Below are positions 19,054-28,962 of a DNA stretch of 64,000 nt, piece by piece. Positions within the stretch are counted from its first letter, which is position 1. Each line of letters opens with the position of its first letter. The position numbers and the translations under genes were made by a program. Origin of the DNA: Fibrobacter sp. (GTDB taxonomy: Bacteria; Fibrobacterota; Chitinivibrionia; Chitinivibrionales; Chitinispirillaceae); assembly GCA_012523595.1 (NCBI GenBank), contig JAAYIG010000076.1:1-64000 (forward strand), given 5' to 3'. The notes under the pieces are model-generated. The model had not been told where the DNA came from, did no database searches, and saw nothing but the letters and a program-made list of their open reading frames with translations.

Positions 19054-19155
19054 CTGGGTTCCCGCTTTCTCGGGAACGATGTTGAGGTGATGGTGTTGCT
19101 TATAAAGAACGACTGTTACCATGGTTTCGTCATGTCTGTGAAAACAGGCATTCAG
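19054..19155. repeat. Copy B of the two-hairpin dispersed repeat
   Basis: Repeats copy A in the same orientation after 19 bases. It has both hairpins: GTTCCCG (19058-19064) with CGGGAAC (19071-19077), and ATGTCTGT with ACAGGCAT around GAAA (19132-19151). The form resembles REP-like palindromic elements. Confidence 0.8.
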
Positions 19156-19265
19156 TAACACTTGCAATCAATGCCTGTTACCCTGAAATTGCTTACCCCG
19201 CCGGCAAATACTATATTTTACAGGTTTTTTACTTCACGCGTCCCACTAAGGATAATCAGGAAAAT

Positions 19266-20141
19266 ATGCCAATTCGTAGCATGACAGGGTTCGGGTTAGC
19301 CGAAGGTACAACCCCGTCGGGCACTTACAAGATCGAGATCAGGGCAGTTAACAATCGTTTTATGGAGCTTCAGGTCAGGCTGCCCCGGTTTGCTTCCAAT
19401 GTCGAGCAGTTGGTCAAAAAGGAGATCTCATCGGTTATCTCCAGAGGTTCTGTCTCAGCAGTGATAACCTGTGATCGGGAGGAAGAGGGGACAAAGCTTA
19501 CCTGGAACAAAGCATCAGTAAACAGCTACATGGACATATTTAATGAGATCAGGGACAGGTATAAGCTGGAAGGGGGGGTGACTATTTCTGATCTGCTCCA
19601 TTTCAGTGATTTCATTAAGACCGAGACGACAACTTTCGATGAAAAGACGCTGTGGAAGCATATCAAGCCGATTCTTTCCAAAGCTATAGTGGCTTTTCAG
19701 AAGACGCGTGAGGCTGAAGGTGTATATATAAGCAAAGATTTGAAGAAAATATTGAAAGAAATCAGCCGAACTCTTGCGCAGGTTGAAAAAAGAGCTCCTG
19801 TGAGGATCAGCGAGTATTCCAAGTCTCTCACTGAGAGGATAAAGAAGCTTATTGACAGTGCACCCGATCCGATGAGGATTGCAACCGAGGTGGCGATTTT
19901 TGCAGACAGGCTTGATATTTCTGAGGAGTGTACCCGTCTGAGGGCGCACATACTGAAGTTCAGTGAGGATCTGGATATGGATGAGCCTGTCGGGAAGAGG
20001 ATGAGTTTTCTTCTTCAGGAGATGAACCGGGAGGCCAACACTATTGGATCAAAGGCCAATGACACAGAGATATCTCATCAATCTGTCAAGCTCAAAGAGA
20101 ACATCGAAAAGATTCGCGAACAGATACAGAACATAGAATAG
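19266..20141 (+). CDS. yicC: YicC/YloC family endoribonuclease
   Basis: The 291-residue product begins IRSMTGFG and continues with EIRAVNNRF, the hallmark of YicC, a ring-shaped endoribonuclease family involved in small-RNA and mRNA turnover. The C-terminal DUF1732 part ends with RMSFLLQEMNREANTIGSKA, also diagnostic. It is followed by rpoZ and coaBC, an order shared with many bacteria (where gmk often sits between; it is absent here). Confidence 0.93.
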   Translation: MPIRSMTGFGLAEGTTPSGTYKIEIRAVNNRFMELQVRLPRFASNVEQLVKKEISSVISRGSVSAVITCDREEEGTKLTWNKASVNSYMDIFNEIRDRYKLEGGVTISDLLHFSDFIKTETTTFDEKTLWKHIKPILSKAIVAFQKTREAEGVYISKDLKKILKEISRTLAQVEKRAPVRISEYSKSLTERIKKLIDSAPDPMRIATEVAIFADRLDISEECTRLRAHILKFSEDLDMDEPVGKRMSFLLQEMNREANTIGSKANDTEISHQSVKLKENIEKIREQIQNIE

Positions 20142-20172
20142 CGGTACATGGTACTGCAAACAGGAGGTAAAG

Positions 20173-20391
20173 ATGGCCGATTTACTTGAACTGGAACTTG
20201 ACAAACTCGAAAAGCGTGGCATTAACCGCTACAAAGCGGTTCTGATGGCATCTCAGGAAGCCCGTTTTATCAATGATCAGATCCGGCTTGATATTGTCAA
20301 CACCAGTGAAAAACCCACAACTCTCGCTCTGAAGCGGCTTTTTGAAGGCCGGGTCGTTGAAAACGAAGAGAGCGGGGAAGCTGTAAGCTGA
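20173..20391 (+). CDS. rpoZ: RNA polymerase omega subunit
   Basis: A 72-residue protein with the omega pattern: N-terminal LDKLEKRGINRYKAVLMASQEAR, a polar middle and TTLALKRLFEGRV. Omega helps fold and assemble beta-prime. CAGGAGGT precedes the ATG. Placement directly before coaBC is the usual one. Confidence 0.85.
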   Translation: MADLLELELDKLEKRGINRYKAVLMASQEARFINDQIRLDIVNTSEKPTTLALKRLFEGRVVENEESGEAVS

Positions 20392-20428
20392 CTCAGGTCA
20401 GCTTCGGACTCCTTATAAGTGATTTTTT

Positions 20429-21616
20429 ATGCAGGGCGCCTTCCGGATACTGACAGGAATAACGGGTGGGATTGCCGCGTATAAGGTTCCGCACCTGATC
20501 CGTCTTCTCAGGAAGCGTGGTGCGGATGTCAAGGTGGTGATCACCCCCTGTGCCCGGGGATTTGTGGGTGAAGAGGTCCTGAGGACACTTACTGGTCATC
20601 CGCTTTACAGTGACAGCGCATCTGTCTACGACATGGATCATATCCGTCTCTCCGAGTGGGCGGACCTCTTTCTTATCTGTCCTGCTACCGCCAACACTGT
20701 CGCCAAGATAGCCGCCGGAATAGGTGACAATCTTCTCACGACTCTCGCACTTTCAATCCCTGAGTCAAAGATCATGCTTGCTCCGGCTATGAACACTGTC
20801 ATGTGGAATAATCAGGCGACCGGAAACAATATTGAAACGCTTAAAAGCCGGGGCATCTCCGTGCTTCCGGTGTCTTCGGGAGAACTTGCCTGCGGTGATT
20901 CCGGTGAGGGCAGGATGATTGAACCTGAGGAGATAGCAGAGTACGCATTCTCTTTTCTTTCGGGTACTGCTCTTCTCAAAGGTAAAAAAGTCCTGATTTC
21001 ATCAGGGCCCACAGAGGAGCCTATTGATCCGGTGCGGGTTATTACCAACCGCTCATCCGGAAAGATGGGTGCAGCGCTGGCTCGCCAGGCACTTCTTATG
21101 GGTGCTGAGGTGACTGTTGTGAGCGGACCTGCCTGCCACAGCCTTCCATCCGGCGCCAGAGTTATCAATGTGACAACTGCGGAACAGATGCAGGCGGAGC
21201 TTACCAGATATTTCAAGGATACAGATATCTGCATAATGGCCGCAGCAGTTTCCGATTTTCGTCCTGTGAACTTTTCAGGTGATAAAATACAGCGCAGCGG
21301 GGATGGGAAATTGCTCCTGGAGCTGGAAGCCAATCCTGATATACTTGCAGGTCTGGGAAAAGAGAAAGGAAACCGGTTTTTAGCAGGCTTTTCCCTGGAG
21401 AGTTCAGCCGGTCCGGAAAGGGCGATCAGGAAGATGGAAAAGAAGGGGTGCGATATGATAATTTATAATCGTGTCGAGTCTTCTCTGGGCCTCTCCACAA
21501 GCAGTGTAACAATTCTGTGCCGTGATGGTTACAGGGAGGAATTGCCGGTACTTAGCAAAGATGAGATTGCGAGGGCGATTTTTCAGAGGACGGCAGAGAG
21601 ACTGTTGAAACGATAA
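20429..21616 (+). CDS. coaBC: Bifunctional phosphopantothenoylcysteine decarboxylase / phosphopantothenate-cysteine ligase
   Basis: Catalyses two steps of coenzyme A synthesis. The CoaC flavoprotein half (1-180) has GGIAAYK, PAMNTVMW and the ACGDSGEGRM loop with the catalytic Cys. The CoaB half has ISSGPTEEPIDPVR, TNRSSGKMG and AAAVSDFRP. At 395 residues it has full length. It lies 37 bases after rpoZ with no strong ribosome site. Confidence 0.95.
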   Translation: MQGAFRILTGITGGIAAYKVPHLIRLLRKRGADVKVVITPCARGFVGEEVLRTLTGHPLYSDSASVYDMDHIRLSEWADLFLICPATANTVAKIAAGIGDNLLTTLALSIPESKIMLAPAMNTVMWNNQATGNNIETLKSRGISVLPVSSGELACGDSGEGRMIEPEEIAEYAFSFLSGTALLKGKKVLISSGPTEEPIDPVRVITNRSSGKMGAALARQALLMGAEVTVVSGPACHSLPSGARVINVTTAEQMQAELTRYFKDTDICIMAAAVSDFRPVNFSGDKIQRSGDGKLLLELEANPDILAGLGKEKGNRFLAGFSLESSAGPERAIRKMEKKGCDMIIYNRVESSLGLSTSSVTILCRDGYREELPVLSKDEIARAIFQRTAERLLKR

Positions 21617-21705
21617 AGCAGTGTGTTTTTTTTAACTGGAGAAAAGGCTTTTGTTGCTTCTATCTGTATCTGAATCTGATTTAATCGATTCGTTTCCGGG
21701 GAACA

Positions 21706-22593
21706 ATGCTTGATAGGAAAAAAATTTTTGCCTGGCTGCACCAGCAGCGTCAGCTCTCGATGCCTGATTTTGTCCTCAGCAGAGGTTTCAGTGTTAAAGA
21801 GTTGCAAGATGTCTCAAGGGTAGAAAAAGCGGATTTCACGACTGCTATCAAACCAGCCATCTCCCAACCGAAAAAGACTTCTATATCAGCATCATCACAA
21901 TCAGCATCATCACTGCTGAAAGGTTTGCCTACTGTTGATCAGCTTGGCCTGAAACCCGCTAAAGAGAAGCCCCGGGCGCAGTCTTTTGTTCCAGATCCGG
22001 CTCTTTTGGCACTTCCTAAGAGAGAAGCACTGGCAGAACTGTTCCGGAAGGGCTGTGCAAACTGCCATCTCCACCAGAAACGGAAAAAATTTGTTTTCGG
22101 GTCTGGTAATGCGGAGGCCTCGATCATGGTGATTGGTGAGGCTCCGGGATCAGAAGAGGATCACCAGGGATTGCCGTTTGTGGGTGAGGCCGGGCAGCTC
22201 CTGACCAAAATGCTTGCCGCTATAGGACTGGACAGAAACAAAGATGTGTTTATCACCAATGTTTTAAAGTGTCGCCCTCCTGAGAACAGGAACCCTGAGA
22301 CTTCAGAGATACTGTCGTGTATACCACTGCTATTAACCCAGATAGCGGTAATTAAACCCAGAGCCATTCTGATTCTGGGGAGGATTGCAGCACATGTGCT
22401 TCTTGGCTGCACAGACAGTATTGCAAAACTACGCTCAAAGGTGCATGATTATAATGGAATTCCCCTGATGGTGGTGTATCATCCCGCGGCTCTTTTGCGT
22501 AATGCGGAATACAAGAAACCTGCCTGGGAAGATCTTCAGAAATTCAAGGTATTAATGGAAAGTTTAGGTATAAATGGTACTGCAAAACAGTAA
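21706..22593 (+). CDS. Family 4 uracil-DNA glycosylase (Fe-S)
   Basis: Removes uracil from DNA arising by cytosine deamination. The 295-residue protein has an N-terminal extension of about 110 residues, rich in Ser and probably disordered, before the enzyme core. The core has C-x2-C (CANCHLH, near 117), GEAPGSEEDHQGLPFVG with the catalytic motif, NVLKCRPPENRNP, and further Cys ligands, fitting the [4Fe-4S] cluster of family 4. The motif YHPAALLR lies near the end. Its end overlaps the dnaB start by 20 bases. Confidence 0.92.
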   Translation: MLDRKKIFAWLHQQRQLSMPDFVLSRGFSVKELQDVSRVEKADFTTAIKPAISQPKKTSISASSQSASSLLKGLPTVDQLGLKPAKEKPRAQSFVPDPALLALPKREALAELFRKGCANCHLHQKRKKFVFGSGNAEASIMVIGEAPGSEEDHQGLPFVGEAGQLLTKMLAAIGLDRNKDVFITNVLKCRPPENRNPETSEILSCIPLLLTQIAVIKPRAILILGRIAAHVLLGCTDSIAKLRSKVHDYNGIPLMVVYHPAALLRNAEYKKPAWEDLQKFKVLMESLGINGTAKQ

Positions 22594-23950
22594 TACTAAA
22601 TCCATGCCGATTTCAGACCGGATTCCGCCTCAGGCTCTGGATGTTGAAAGGACTGTATTGGGGTCGATGCTGATCGATTCCCATGCAGCAATTGCGGCAT
22701 TGGAACTTCTGGATGAGAATGCGTTTTACTCAGGTGCAAACAGTAAAATTTTCCTCTGCATGAGGGAGATGTTCGAGAAGAGCATTCCAATTGACATTGT
22801 GACACTGGCGGATACCTTGAGAAAGAAGGGCTGGCTTTCCGCGGTAGGAGAGGAGACTTATCTCGGGGAACTTGCAGAGAGCATAGCAACTTCGGCGAAT
22901 ATCGAGTACTATGCGTCGATACTGCTTGAGAAAGCGACCCTGCGTCAGTTGATAACCATAGCTGGAGAAGTGACAACTGACTGTTTCAACGCGGAAATAG
23001 ATGCGCAGAAAGTCCTTGACATTGCGGAGTCGAAGATTTTCGCGATCTCAGAGTCGCGAATCAAGAATAAATTCGAATCTGTCGGACAGCTTCTTCCCAG
23101 GACTTTCGAGGAGATAGAGGGTTACTCCAAGGGGAGTTTCAAAGGGATAATGACCGGGTTCAAGGAACTTGACGAGATGACAACCGGGCTTCAGAAGGGT
23201 GACCTGGTGATCCTCGCTGCCCGCCCCTCGATGGGAAAGACTGCGCTTGCTTTATCGATAGTGCTCAATGCCGCTATCCATGGTAAGCGCCCGTCAGCGA
23301 TATTTTCCCTTGAAATGTCCAAAGCATCTCTTGTTCAGCGTATGCTGTGCTCAGAGGCACGTGTAAACATGCATCAGTTACGCAGCGGTACACTTCCCAA
23401 AAGAGATCTTCCCAAGTTGAGTCTGGCTGCCGGCCCGCTTGCAGAAGCACCTATATACATTGACGATACTCCTGCAATAACGGTGCTGGAACTCAAAGCC
23501 AAGGCAAGGCGTCTGAAGGCGCAGAACAATCTTGAACTGATAGTGATTGACTACCTTCAGCTCATGGGATCAACCGGCAAGGTCGAGAGCCGTCAACAGG
23601 AGATTTCTCAGATATCAAGAGCTTTGAAGGGGGTTGCCAAAGAGCTTGACGTTCCGGTTATAGCGCTTTCTCAACTCTCGCGTGCTGTAGAGCAACGCAC
23701 CGGCAATCATCGTCCCCAGCTTTCAGACCTTCGTGAGTCCGGGGCTATCGAGCAGGATGCTGACCTGGTGCTTTTTGTGTATCGTGACGAGGTGTATAAT
23801 AAGGATGATGAGAATGCGAAGGGGAAGGCTGAGATAATAGTAGGAAAACAGAGAAACGGACCCATTGGAACGGCGCACGTCGCTTTTATCAAGGATTACG
23901 CGAAGTTTGACAACCTTTCCGAACGTGTCGAGGAGACAGGGGAATTTTGA
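22574..23950 (+). CDS. dnaB: Replicative DNA helicase
   Basis: The hexameric helicase that unwinds DNA at the replication fork. The 458-residue chain has the N-terminal DnaB domain (PPQALDVERTVLGSML), Walker A ARPSMGKTA, SLEMSK, the Walker B IVIDYLQLM and the QLSRAVEQR arginine-finger region. ATG 22574 lies within the end of the glycosylase gene; a second in-frame ATG at 22604 is a possible start. mlaE begins at its stop (TTGA). Confidence 0.96.
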   Translation: MVLQNSNTKSMPISDRIPPQALDVERTVLGSMLIDSHAAIAALELLDENAFYSGANSKIFLCMREMFEKSIPIDIVTLADTLRKKGWLSAVGEETYLGELAESIATSANIEYYASILLEKATLRQLITIAGEVTTDCFNAEIDAQKVLDIAESKIFAISESRIKNKFESVGQLLPRTFEEIEGYSKGSFKGIMTGFKELDEMTTGLQKGDLVILAARPSMGKTALALSIVLNAAIHGKRPSAIFSLEMSKASLVQRMLCSEARVNMHQLRSGTLPKRDLPKLSLAAGPLAEAPIYIDDTPAITVLELKAKARRLKAQNNLELIVIDYLQLMGSTGKVESRQQEISQISRALKGVAKELDVPVIALSQLSRAVEQRTGNHRPQLSDLRESGAIEQDADLVLFVYRDEVYNKDDENAKGKAEIIVGKQRNGPIGTAHVAFIKDYAKFDNLSERVEETGEF

Positions 23951-24747
23951 ATTTTCTGACAGAAGGTGTTTGTAAAATTGGAGAGAGGGGACGCAACCTT
24001 GCTTCATTTGGGGGAGGCTTTCTCAGGAGCGTTTACAGGTACGGTGTACTTGCGAAGCAGACAATTTTCCGTATCCATCTTCTGTTTAAAAATCCTGATA
24101 TCACGATCTCCCACATGTTCAATCTTGGAATAGAATCAGTTCCTCTTGTTTCGATAATAGCCCTTTTTCTAGGGTCGGTGACTGTGACTCAGGCAGTCTA
24201 CCAGATGTCAGGTTTTATACCCATGAGATATCTAGGAGTACTGGTCTGTAAAAGCATCGTTACAGAACTGGGTCCGGTGATAACGGCCATGGTGTTTGCA
24301 GGGCGGGTCGCCACCGGTATTGCTGCTGAGGTGGGGTCGATGAAGACAAGTGAACAGCTTGACGCAATGCAGGTTCTGGTTCTTGATCCCATAAGATATC
24401 TTATTGTTCCCAAAACTGCTGCTTGTGTGATTATGCTTCCAGTGCTTACAATCTGGGCCGAATTTCTGGCTTTCATAGGTGCAATCATCACTGTAGTACT
24501 GACAGTGGATGTCACTTTATTCACCTATTTGAGCGGGCTGAAGTTATTTTTTAATGCACATGATGTGTTCATCGGGATAAGCAAAACGATGGTGTTTGGA
24601 GCCATTGTGGCAATAACCGGTGCCCATTTTGGTTTTGAGGCAAAGGGTGGGGCAGAGGGAGTTGGAAATGCCACTACCAAGGCGGTGGTGACATCTGCGG
24701 TTCTGATTCTGGTATTTGACTTTATTATCGCCTTGCTGGTAATGTGA
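23947..24747 (+). CDS. mlaE: MlaE-type ABC transporter permease
   Basis: The 266-residue membrane protein belongs to the MlaE family, the permease that moves phospholipids or other lipids between inner membrane and MCE-domain carriers. It has several hydrophobic helices and the family signatures ELGPVITAMVFAGRVATGIAAE (in parts) and GAEGVGNATTKAVV. It starts with TTG overlapping the dnaB stop. The ATPase gene follows; an MCE-domain gene is not seen nearby. Confidence 0.92.
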   Translation: MNFLTEGVCKIGERGRNLASFGGGFLRSVYRYGVLAKQTIFRIHLLFKNPDITISHMFNLGIESVPLVSIIALFLGSVTVTQAVYQMSGFIPMRYLGVLVCKSIVTELGPVITAMVFAGRVATGIAAEVGSMKTSEQLDAMQVLVLDPIRYLIVPKTAACVIMLPVLTIWAEFLAFIGAIITVVLTVDVTLFTYLSGLKLFFNAHDVFIGISKTMVFGAIVAITGAHFGFEAKGGAEGVGNATTKAVVTSAVLILVFDFIIALLVM

Positions 24748-24826
24748 TTACAGGCCTGTAGATAAAGACAGAAATACTGGAATCATGCGGTTTTAAAGCG
24801 GTTAAACAGCAGTCGTGGAATGATAG

Positions 24827-25717
24827 ATGTTAAAAATAGAGCACCTTAAGAAGCATTTCGGAAATCAGGTAGTCCTTGATGATATCAATCTGGAGATCAA
24901 AAAAGGGCAGATTACCTGTATCATCGGCCAGTCAGGAAGCGGAAAGACAGTACTGTTCAGACATATAATAGGTCTGATATTTCCCGACGGGGGCAGGATA
25001 TTGCTGGATAAGGAGGTGATTTCTTATCCCAATATGAAGTCCTCGGAGTTTAAAAAGTCAAGAAAACGCTTCGGGATACTGTTTCAGGGTGCAGCCCTCT
25101 TTGACTCAATGAGTGTGGGTGAGAATCTTGCTTTTCCCCTGAGGGAGCACACAAGTTTCACAACTGAGGAGATTGACAAAATAGTAGGTGAATCTCTGGA
25201 GATGGTTGGACTGAGAGAGGAGTTTAAGACCAAGATGCCCTCCGAACTCTCAGGTGGAATGCGCAGCAGGGTAGGATTGGCCAGAGCCATTGTAATGAAA
25301 CCGGAGATTATGCTTTACGATGAGCCTACATCGGCGCTCGACCCAATCATGACCGACAAGATAAATGACCTTATCCTGAGTCTGAAAGAGAAGCTGGGGA
25401 TGACATCGATAGTGGTGACACATGATATCGGGTCCGCTTACAAGATAGCCGACAAGATCGCGATGATTCACGAGGGGAAAATCATTTTCGATGGTACTCC
25501 AGCAGAGATCCGCAAATCCAGAAATCCTTATATACAGCAGTTCATCCGTGGCCAGCGCAAGCTTCACTACGCAGTTGAGGAAGAGGGTTCCTATGCCGGA
25601 ACATTCAACCTCAACAGACTTCGTCAGGAGAACCCCGCTGAATATAAATTCAGGATGCCTCAGAGATCTGATAGAGAGGAATCAGAGATGGAGGCGTGGA
25701 GAAACGATGAGGGGTAA
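24827..25717 (+). CDS. mlaF: MlaF-type ABC transporter ATP-binding protein
   Basis: The 296-residue ATPase partner of MlaE. It has Walker A GQSGSGKT, signature ELSGGMRSRVGLARA, Walker B IMLYDEPTSALDP and the switch His in VVTHD. A tail of about 50 residues after the ATPase core (QRKLHYAVEEEG...) is longer than usual and charged. It follows the permease after 79 bases. Confidence 0.93.
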   Translation: MLKIEHLKKHFGNQVVLDDINLEIKKGQITCIIGQSGSGKTVLFRHIIGLIFPDGGRILLDKEVISYPNMKSSEFKKSRKRFGILFQGAALFDSMSVGENLAFPLREHTSFTTEEIDKIVGESLEMVGLREEFKTKMPSELSGGMRSRVGLARAIVMKPEIMLYDEPTSALDPIMTDKINDLILSLKEKLGMTSIVVTHDIGSAYKIADKIAMIHEGKIIFDGTPAEIRKSRNPYIQQFIRGQRKLHYAVEEEGSYAGTFNLNRLRQENPAEYKFRMPQRSDREESEMEAWRNDEG

Positions 25718-25764
25718 TTGTTCCATCGGGTAATGATGTCTCAAGCCGGGCTTTCCGAATCTGT

Positions 25765-27132
25765 ATGAACAGGAAAAGCAAAACAGCATACGTCTGCAAC
25801 AGTTGCGGACAGGATTACTCCAAATGGCGCGGTAAATGCGATAATTGTGGTGCATGGGATACCATTGCCGAGATTCGGATCTCCTCAGGCGGCAGTTCAA
25901 AGCCGGTAAAGAGCGGTGTTACTTCACAGCCGCAGCTTCTCTCCGAGTGTAAATCGACCGATACTGCACGTGTTAAAAGCGGGTTCAAGGAAATTGACCG
26001 GGTGCTTGGCGGAGGTCTGGTAAAAGGCGCCTTTATCCTTACTGGCGGCGATCCTGGCATAGGCAAATCGACCCTTCTTCTTCAGTTCGCATCCAGGCTG
26101 GCTGATTCCGGTATGAAGGTGATGTACATTACCGGTGAGGAATCCTCAGAACAGGTCACGATGCGGGCGAAGAGGCTTGGATGTGCAAATTCGCCGGTAC
26201 AGGTGGTGACAGAGACTGCAGTGGAATCGATTCTGGGAATACTTATGGAGCACAAACCGGAGATGGTTGTGGTCGATTCGATTCAGACAGTTTTTACAGA
26301 GGAGATGGAGAGCGCTCCGGGGAGTGTTGCGCAGGTAAGGGAGAGCGCAGCAAAACTTCTGCGTTATGCAAAAGAGAACGGAACAGTTTTTTTTCTTATC
26401 GGACATGTGACCAAGGACGGCTCCATAGCCGGACCAAGAGTTCTTGAGCACATGGTGGATACTGTGCTTTACTTTGAGGGGGATTCTGTCTATCAATATC
26501 GTATGTTAAGAGCGGTGAAAAACCGCTTTGGACCTTCCGGTGAGATTGCGCTTCTTTCCATGTCCGACTCCGGGCTTTCCGAGGTATCGAATGCTTCCGA
26601 GTTTTTCCTTACAAACAGGCACAATCCCCAGGTGGGCACATCGGTTGTTCCTGTTCTTGAGGGGAGCCGTGTTCTGGTTGTGGAACTTCAGGCACTTGTA
26701 AACAGATCTCATTTCGGCCTGCCCCAGCGTGTGGCTTCAGGTATAAACCCCAAAAAGCTTTCACTCCTGCTTGCAGTGCTCGAACGCCACGGTGGCATAG
26801 TTCTGGGTGACCATGATATTTTCTTCAATGTTGCCGGAGGCCTCACCGTTTCTGAACCGGCCATTGACCTGGGAATTTGCGCTGCTGTCCTCTCCTCATT
26901 CCGTAACAAGCCCATACGGCAGGATATTGCATTTACAGGTGAACTGGGACTTGGCGGGGAGGTACGGCTGGTCAGTAACATGGGACCGCGTATCAAAGAG
27001 GCGGCACATCTGGGATTCAAAGAGTGTATTGTGCCTCCACCGGGGAGGAATTCCGACTGGTTTACTGATTCCTTTGGTGTAAAGCTGATACCATGCAGGA
27101 AGATCGGGGATATCCAGGATCTGGTTTTCTGA
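25765..27132 (+). CDS. radA: DNA repair protein RadA
   Basis: A RecA-like ATPase that processes recombination intermediates by branch migration. The 455-residue protein has the N-terminal zinc finger (CNSCGQDYSKWRGKCDNCG), Walker A GDPGIGKST, the RadA-specific KNRFG motif and a C-terminal Lon-protease-like domain (GGLTVSEPAIDLG, FTGELGLGGEVR). Length and order are normal. It ends convergently with the GGDEF gene. Confidence 0.96.
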   Translation: MNRKSKTAYVCNSCGQDYSKWRGKCDNCGAWDTIAEIRISSGGSSKPVKSGVTSQPQLLSECKSTDTARVKSGFKEIDRVLGGGLVKGAFILTGGDPGIGKSTLLLQFASRLADSGMKVMYITGEESSEQVTMRAKRLGCANSPVQVVTETAVESILGILMEHKPEMVVVDSIQTVFTEEMESAPGSVAQVRESAAKLLRYAKENGTVFFLIGHVTKDGSIAGPRVLEHMVDTVLYFEGDSVYQYRMLRAVKNRFGPSGEIALLSMSDSGLSEVSNASEFFLTNRHNPQVGTSVVPVLEGSRVLVVELQALVNRSHFGLPQRVASGINPKKLSLLLAVLERHGGIVLGDHDIFFNVAGGLTVSEPAIDLGICAAVLSSFRNKPIRQDIAFTGELGLGGEVRLVSNMGPRIKEAAHLGFKECIVPPPGRNSDWFTDSFGVKLIPCRKIGDIQDLVF

Positions 27133-27204
27133 ATTTCCGGAATTGAAATCAACCTATTGTGGTTCCGAAAAAACAGAGTTTTCTTGAACGCTAAACTTAG
27201 CGGA

Positions 27205-28962
27205 TTAAAACACCTCTACTCTGTTTCTCCCGTTTTCCTTAGCTCTGTAAAGAGCTTTGTCTGCTTTCTTTATGAGTTCATCGATATGGCGTGCGTGCTG
27301 GCGGTAGGCTGCGATACCAAGGCTCATGGATACATGTACATCCTCTCCTGACGGGGCTTTGAAGGTGATCTGGTGAATCTGGGATCTGATTCGCTCTGCA
27401 GTCTCTATCGCTCCCTCGAGATCTGTTTTTACAAGTACAAGAGCGAACTCCTCACCACCGTATCTGGAGGCAGTGTCCACACCCTGGCGGATACTTTCAT
27501 TGAGGTGGGTTGCGACTCCCTTGAGCACAGTATCTCCGAACTGGTGTCCCCAGGTGTCATTTACTTTCTTGAAGTAGTCTATATCGCAGATGACAAGAGT
27601 GAGAGGGTCGTTGTAACGTATCGCCCGTGTGATTTCGTCTTTCAGAATCTGCTGGAACTGCCGGTGGTTGTAAAGTCCGGTGAGGCCGTCATGGGTGGCC
27701 AGTTCCCTGGCCTTTTCAAATATCATGATTTTCTCTATTGCCAGACCTGCCGATGTTGCTATACGGGAGAGAAGCTCTTTGCATGAATCTCCGAAAGCGT
27801 TGCGCTTCAGTGATTCAACCAGGATCAGTCCCTTGCATTCATCAACACCCACCGGAACCGCCAGAAAGGAGTTAAACTCCTCATCTCTGGGCTCATCATC
27901 GAAGTACTTGATCTCCTTGTATTCCCTTGAGTAATTGCGGCTCAGGCACAAATCCTTGGCGTATGTCAGAGCAGCCAGGTTTTTATCCTTGAGAGAGAAT
28001 TGCCGGTTTCTGAAGAACTCCGCGTTATTTCCCCATGCGCGCAAGATAGAAGCATTATTACCATCCTCGGATCTGATGCTTATTGTGAGCCGGTCACAGG
28101 CAATGGCAAAGGGGATAATCTCTGTCATTTTGTCAAGTATGTGGTCCAGAGAGAGGTTCCTGAAGAACTCTTTTTCTATACTGCTCATCGCTGCCAGACG
28201 TATATGCTCCAGTTTGTGTTCTGTGCATAGATAGGTGCTGAAGACTGCCTGGCCCAGAAGCGAGGCTACAAGTGCGAGGTACGCATGGTCCTCATCGCTG
28301 AAATTTTTCTTATTTGTACTATCTACAATAATCGTTCCCCGTTCCGTACCGCCGGCAATAATGGGACTGGCCATCAGTGAGCGTATCCCCGCATCCTTGT
28401 CGTAATAATAGAGGGTCATGCTGTCGCTCATGATCTCCTTCAGATTAAGCTGCTTCAGCCCGTCTTTGAGAAATCCACCTATAACGCCCACACCGGGATA
28501 GATTACGGCCTCCCTGTTAATGAACTCGCAGTTTGATGAGTACCTTCTGAGTTTGAATCCCCCATCGATTGTGGGAAAAAACACAGCCACAGTGTGTGCG
28601 TCAATTCTGGCCCTGATCAGTTTGATGCAGTTGTCAAGAATTTCATCGACTTTGGTTTCTACATTCTGCCACTGGGTTCTGCGATGCTCGGAACCAAGAG
28701 CTGCGATCTGCACGACACCTGTTTCCTCATCAACCTGTTTTTGAGAGATTTTTGGGAATGCTGATTCTTGAGGAGATTCTTCAGGAGGAGCGGTGTTGAG
28801 AGTCGGTTTACGCCTTCCGGAGAAAAGAAGAATAACCAGAGAAGCCCCCAGGCAGAGCGGAACACCGATTCTGGCAGCGTCTCCACCGCTGAAATAGAAT
28901 GCAAAGCATAACAGGACTGTGGCTGCGGGCAGCAGGAAACTAAATTGACGCATGTTTGACAT
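27205..28962 (-). CDS. Membrane GAF-GGDEF diguanylate cyclase
   Basis: The 585-residue protein starts with two membrane helices, then a GAF-like region (about 95-250), probably a second GAF-like region (about 260-410), and a GGDEF domain with RYGGEEFALVL. The intact GGEEF suggests synthesis of cyclic di-GMP. The RxxD inhibitory site looks incomplete: the Asp is in place but the Arg is one residue too far away. The start overlaps the end of the receiver-domain gene by 23 bases; ATG 28953 is an alternative. The link with that gene suggests a phospho-signal input. Confidence 0.9.
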   Translation of the reverse strand: MSNMRQFSFLLPAATVLLCFAFYFSGGDAARIGVPLCLGASLVILLFSGRRKPTLNTAPPEESPQESAFPKISQKQVDEETGVVQIAALGSEHRRTQWQNVETKVDEILDNCIKLIRARIDAHTVAVFFPTIDGGFKLRRYSSNCEFINREAVIYPGVGVIGGFLKDGLKQLNLKEIMSDSMTLYYYDKDAGIRSLMASPIIAGGTERGTIIVDSTNKKNFSDEDHAYLALVASLLGQAVFSTYLCTEHKLEHIRLAAMSSIEKEFFRNLSLDHILDKMTEIIPFAIACDRLTISIRSEDGNNASILRAWGNNAEFFRNRQFSLKDKNLAALTYAKDLCLSRNYSREYKEIKYFDDEPRDEEFNSFLAVPVGVDECKGLILVESLKRNAFGDSCKELLSRIATSAGLAIEKIMIFEKARELATHDGLTGLYNHRQFQQILKDEITRAIRYNDPLTLVICDIDYFKKVNDTWGHQFGDTVLKGVATHLNESIRQGVDTASRYGGEEFALVLVKTDLEGAIETAERIRSQIHQITFKAPSGEDVHVSMSLGIAAYRQHARHIDELIKKADKALYRAKENGRNRVEVF

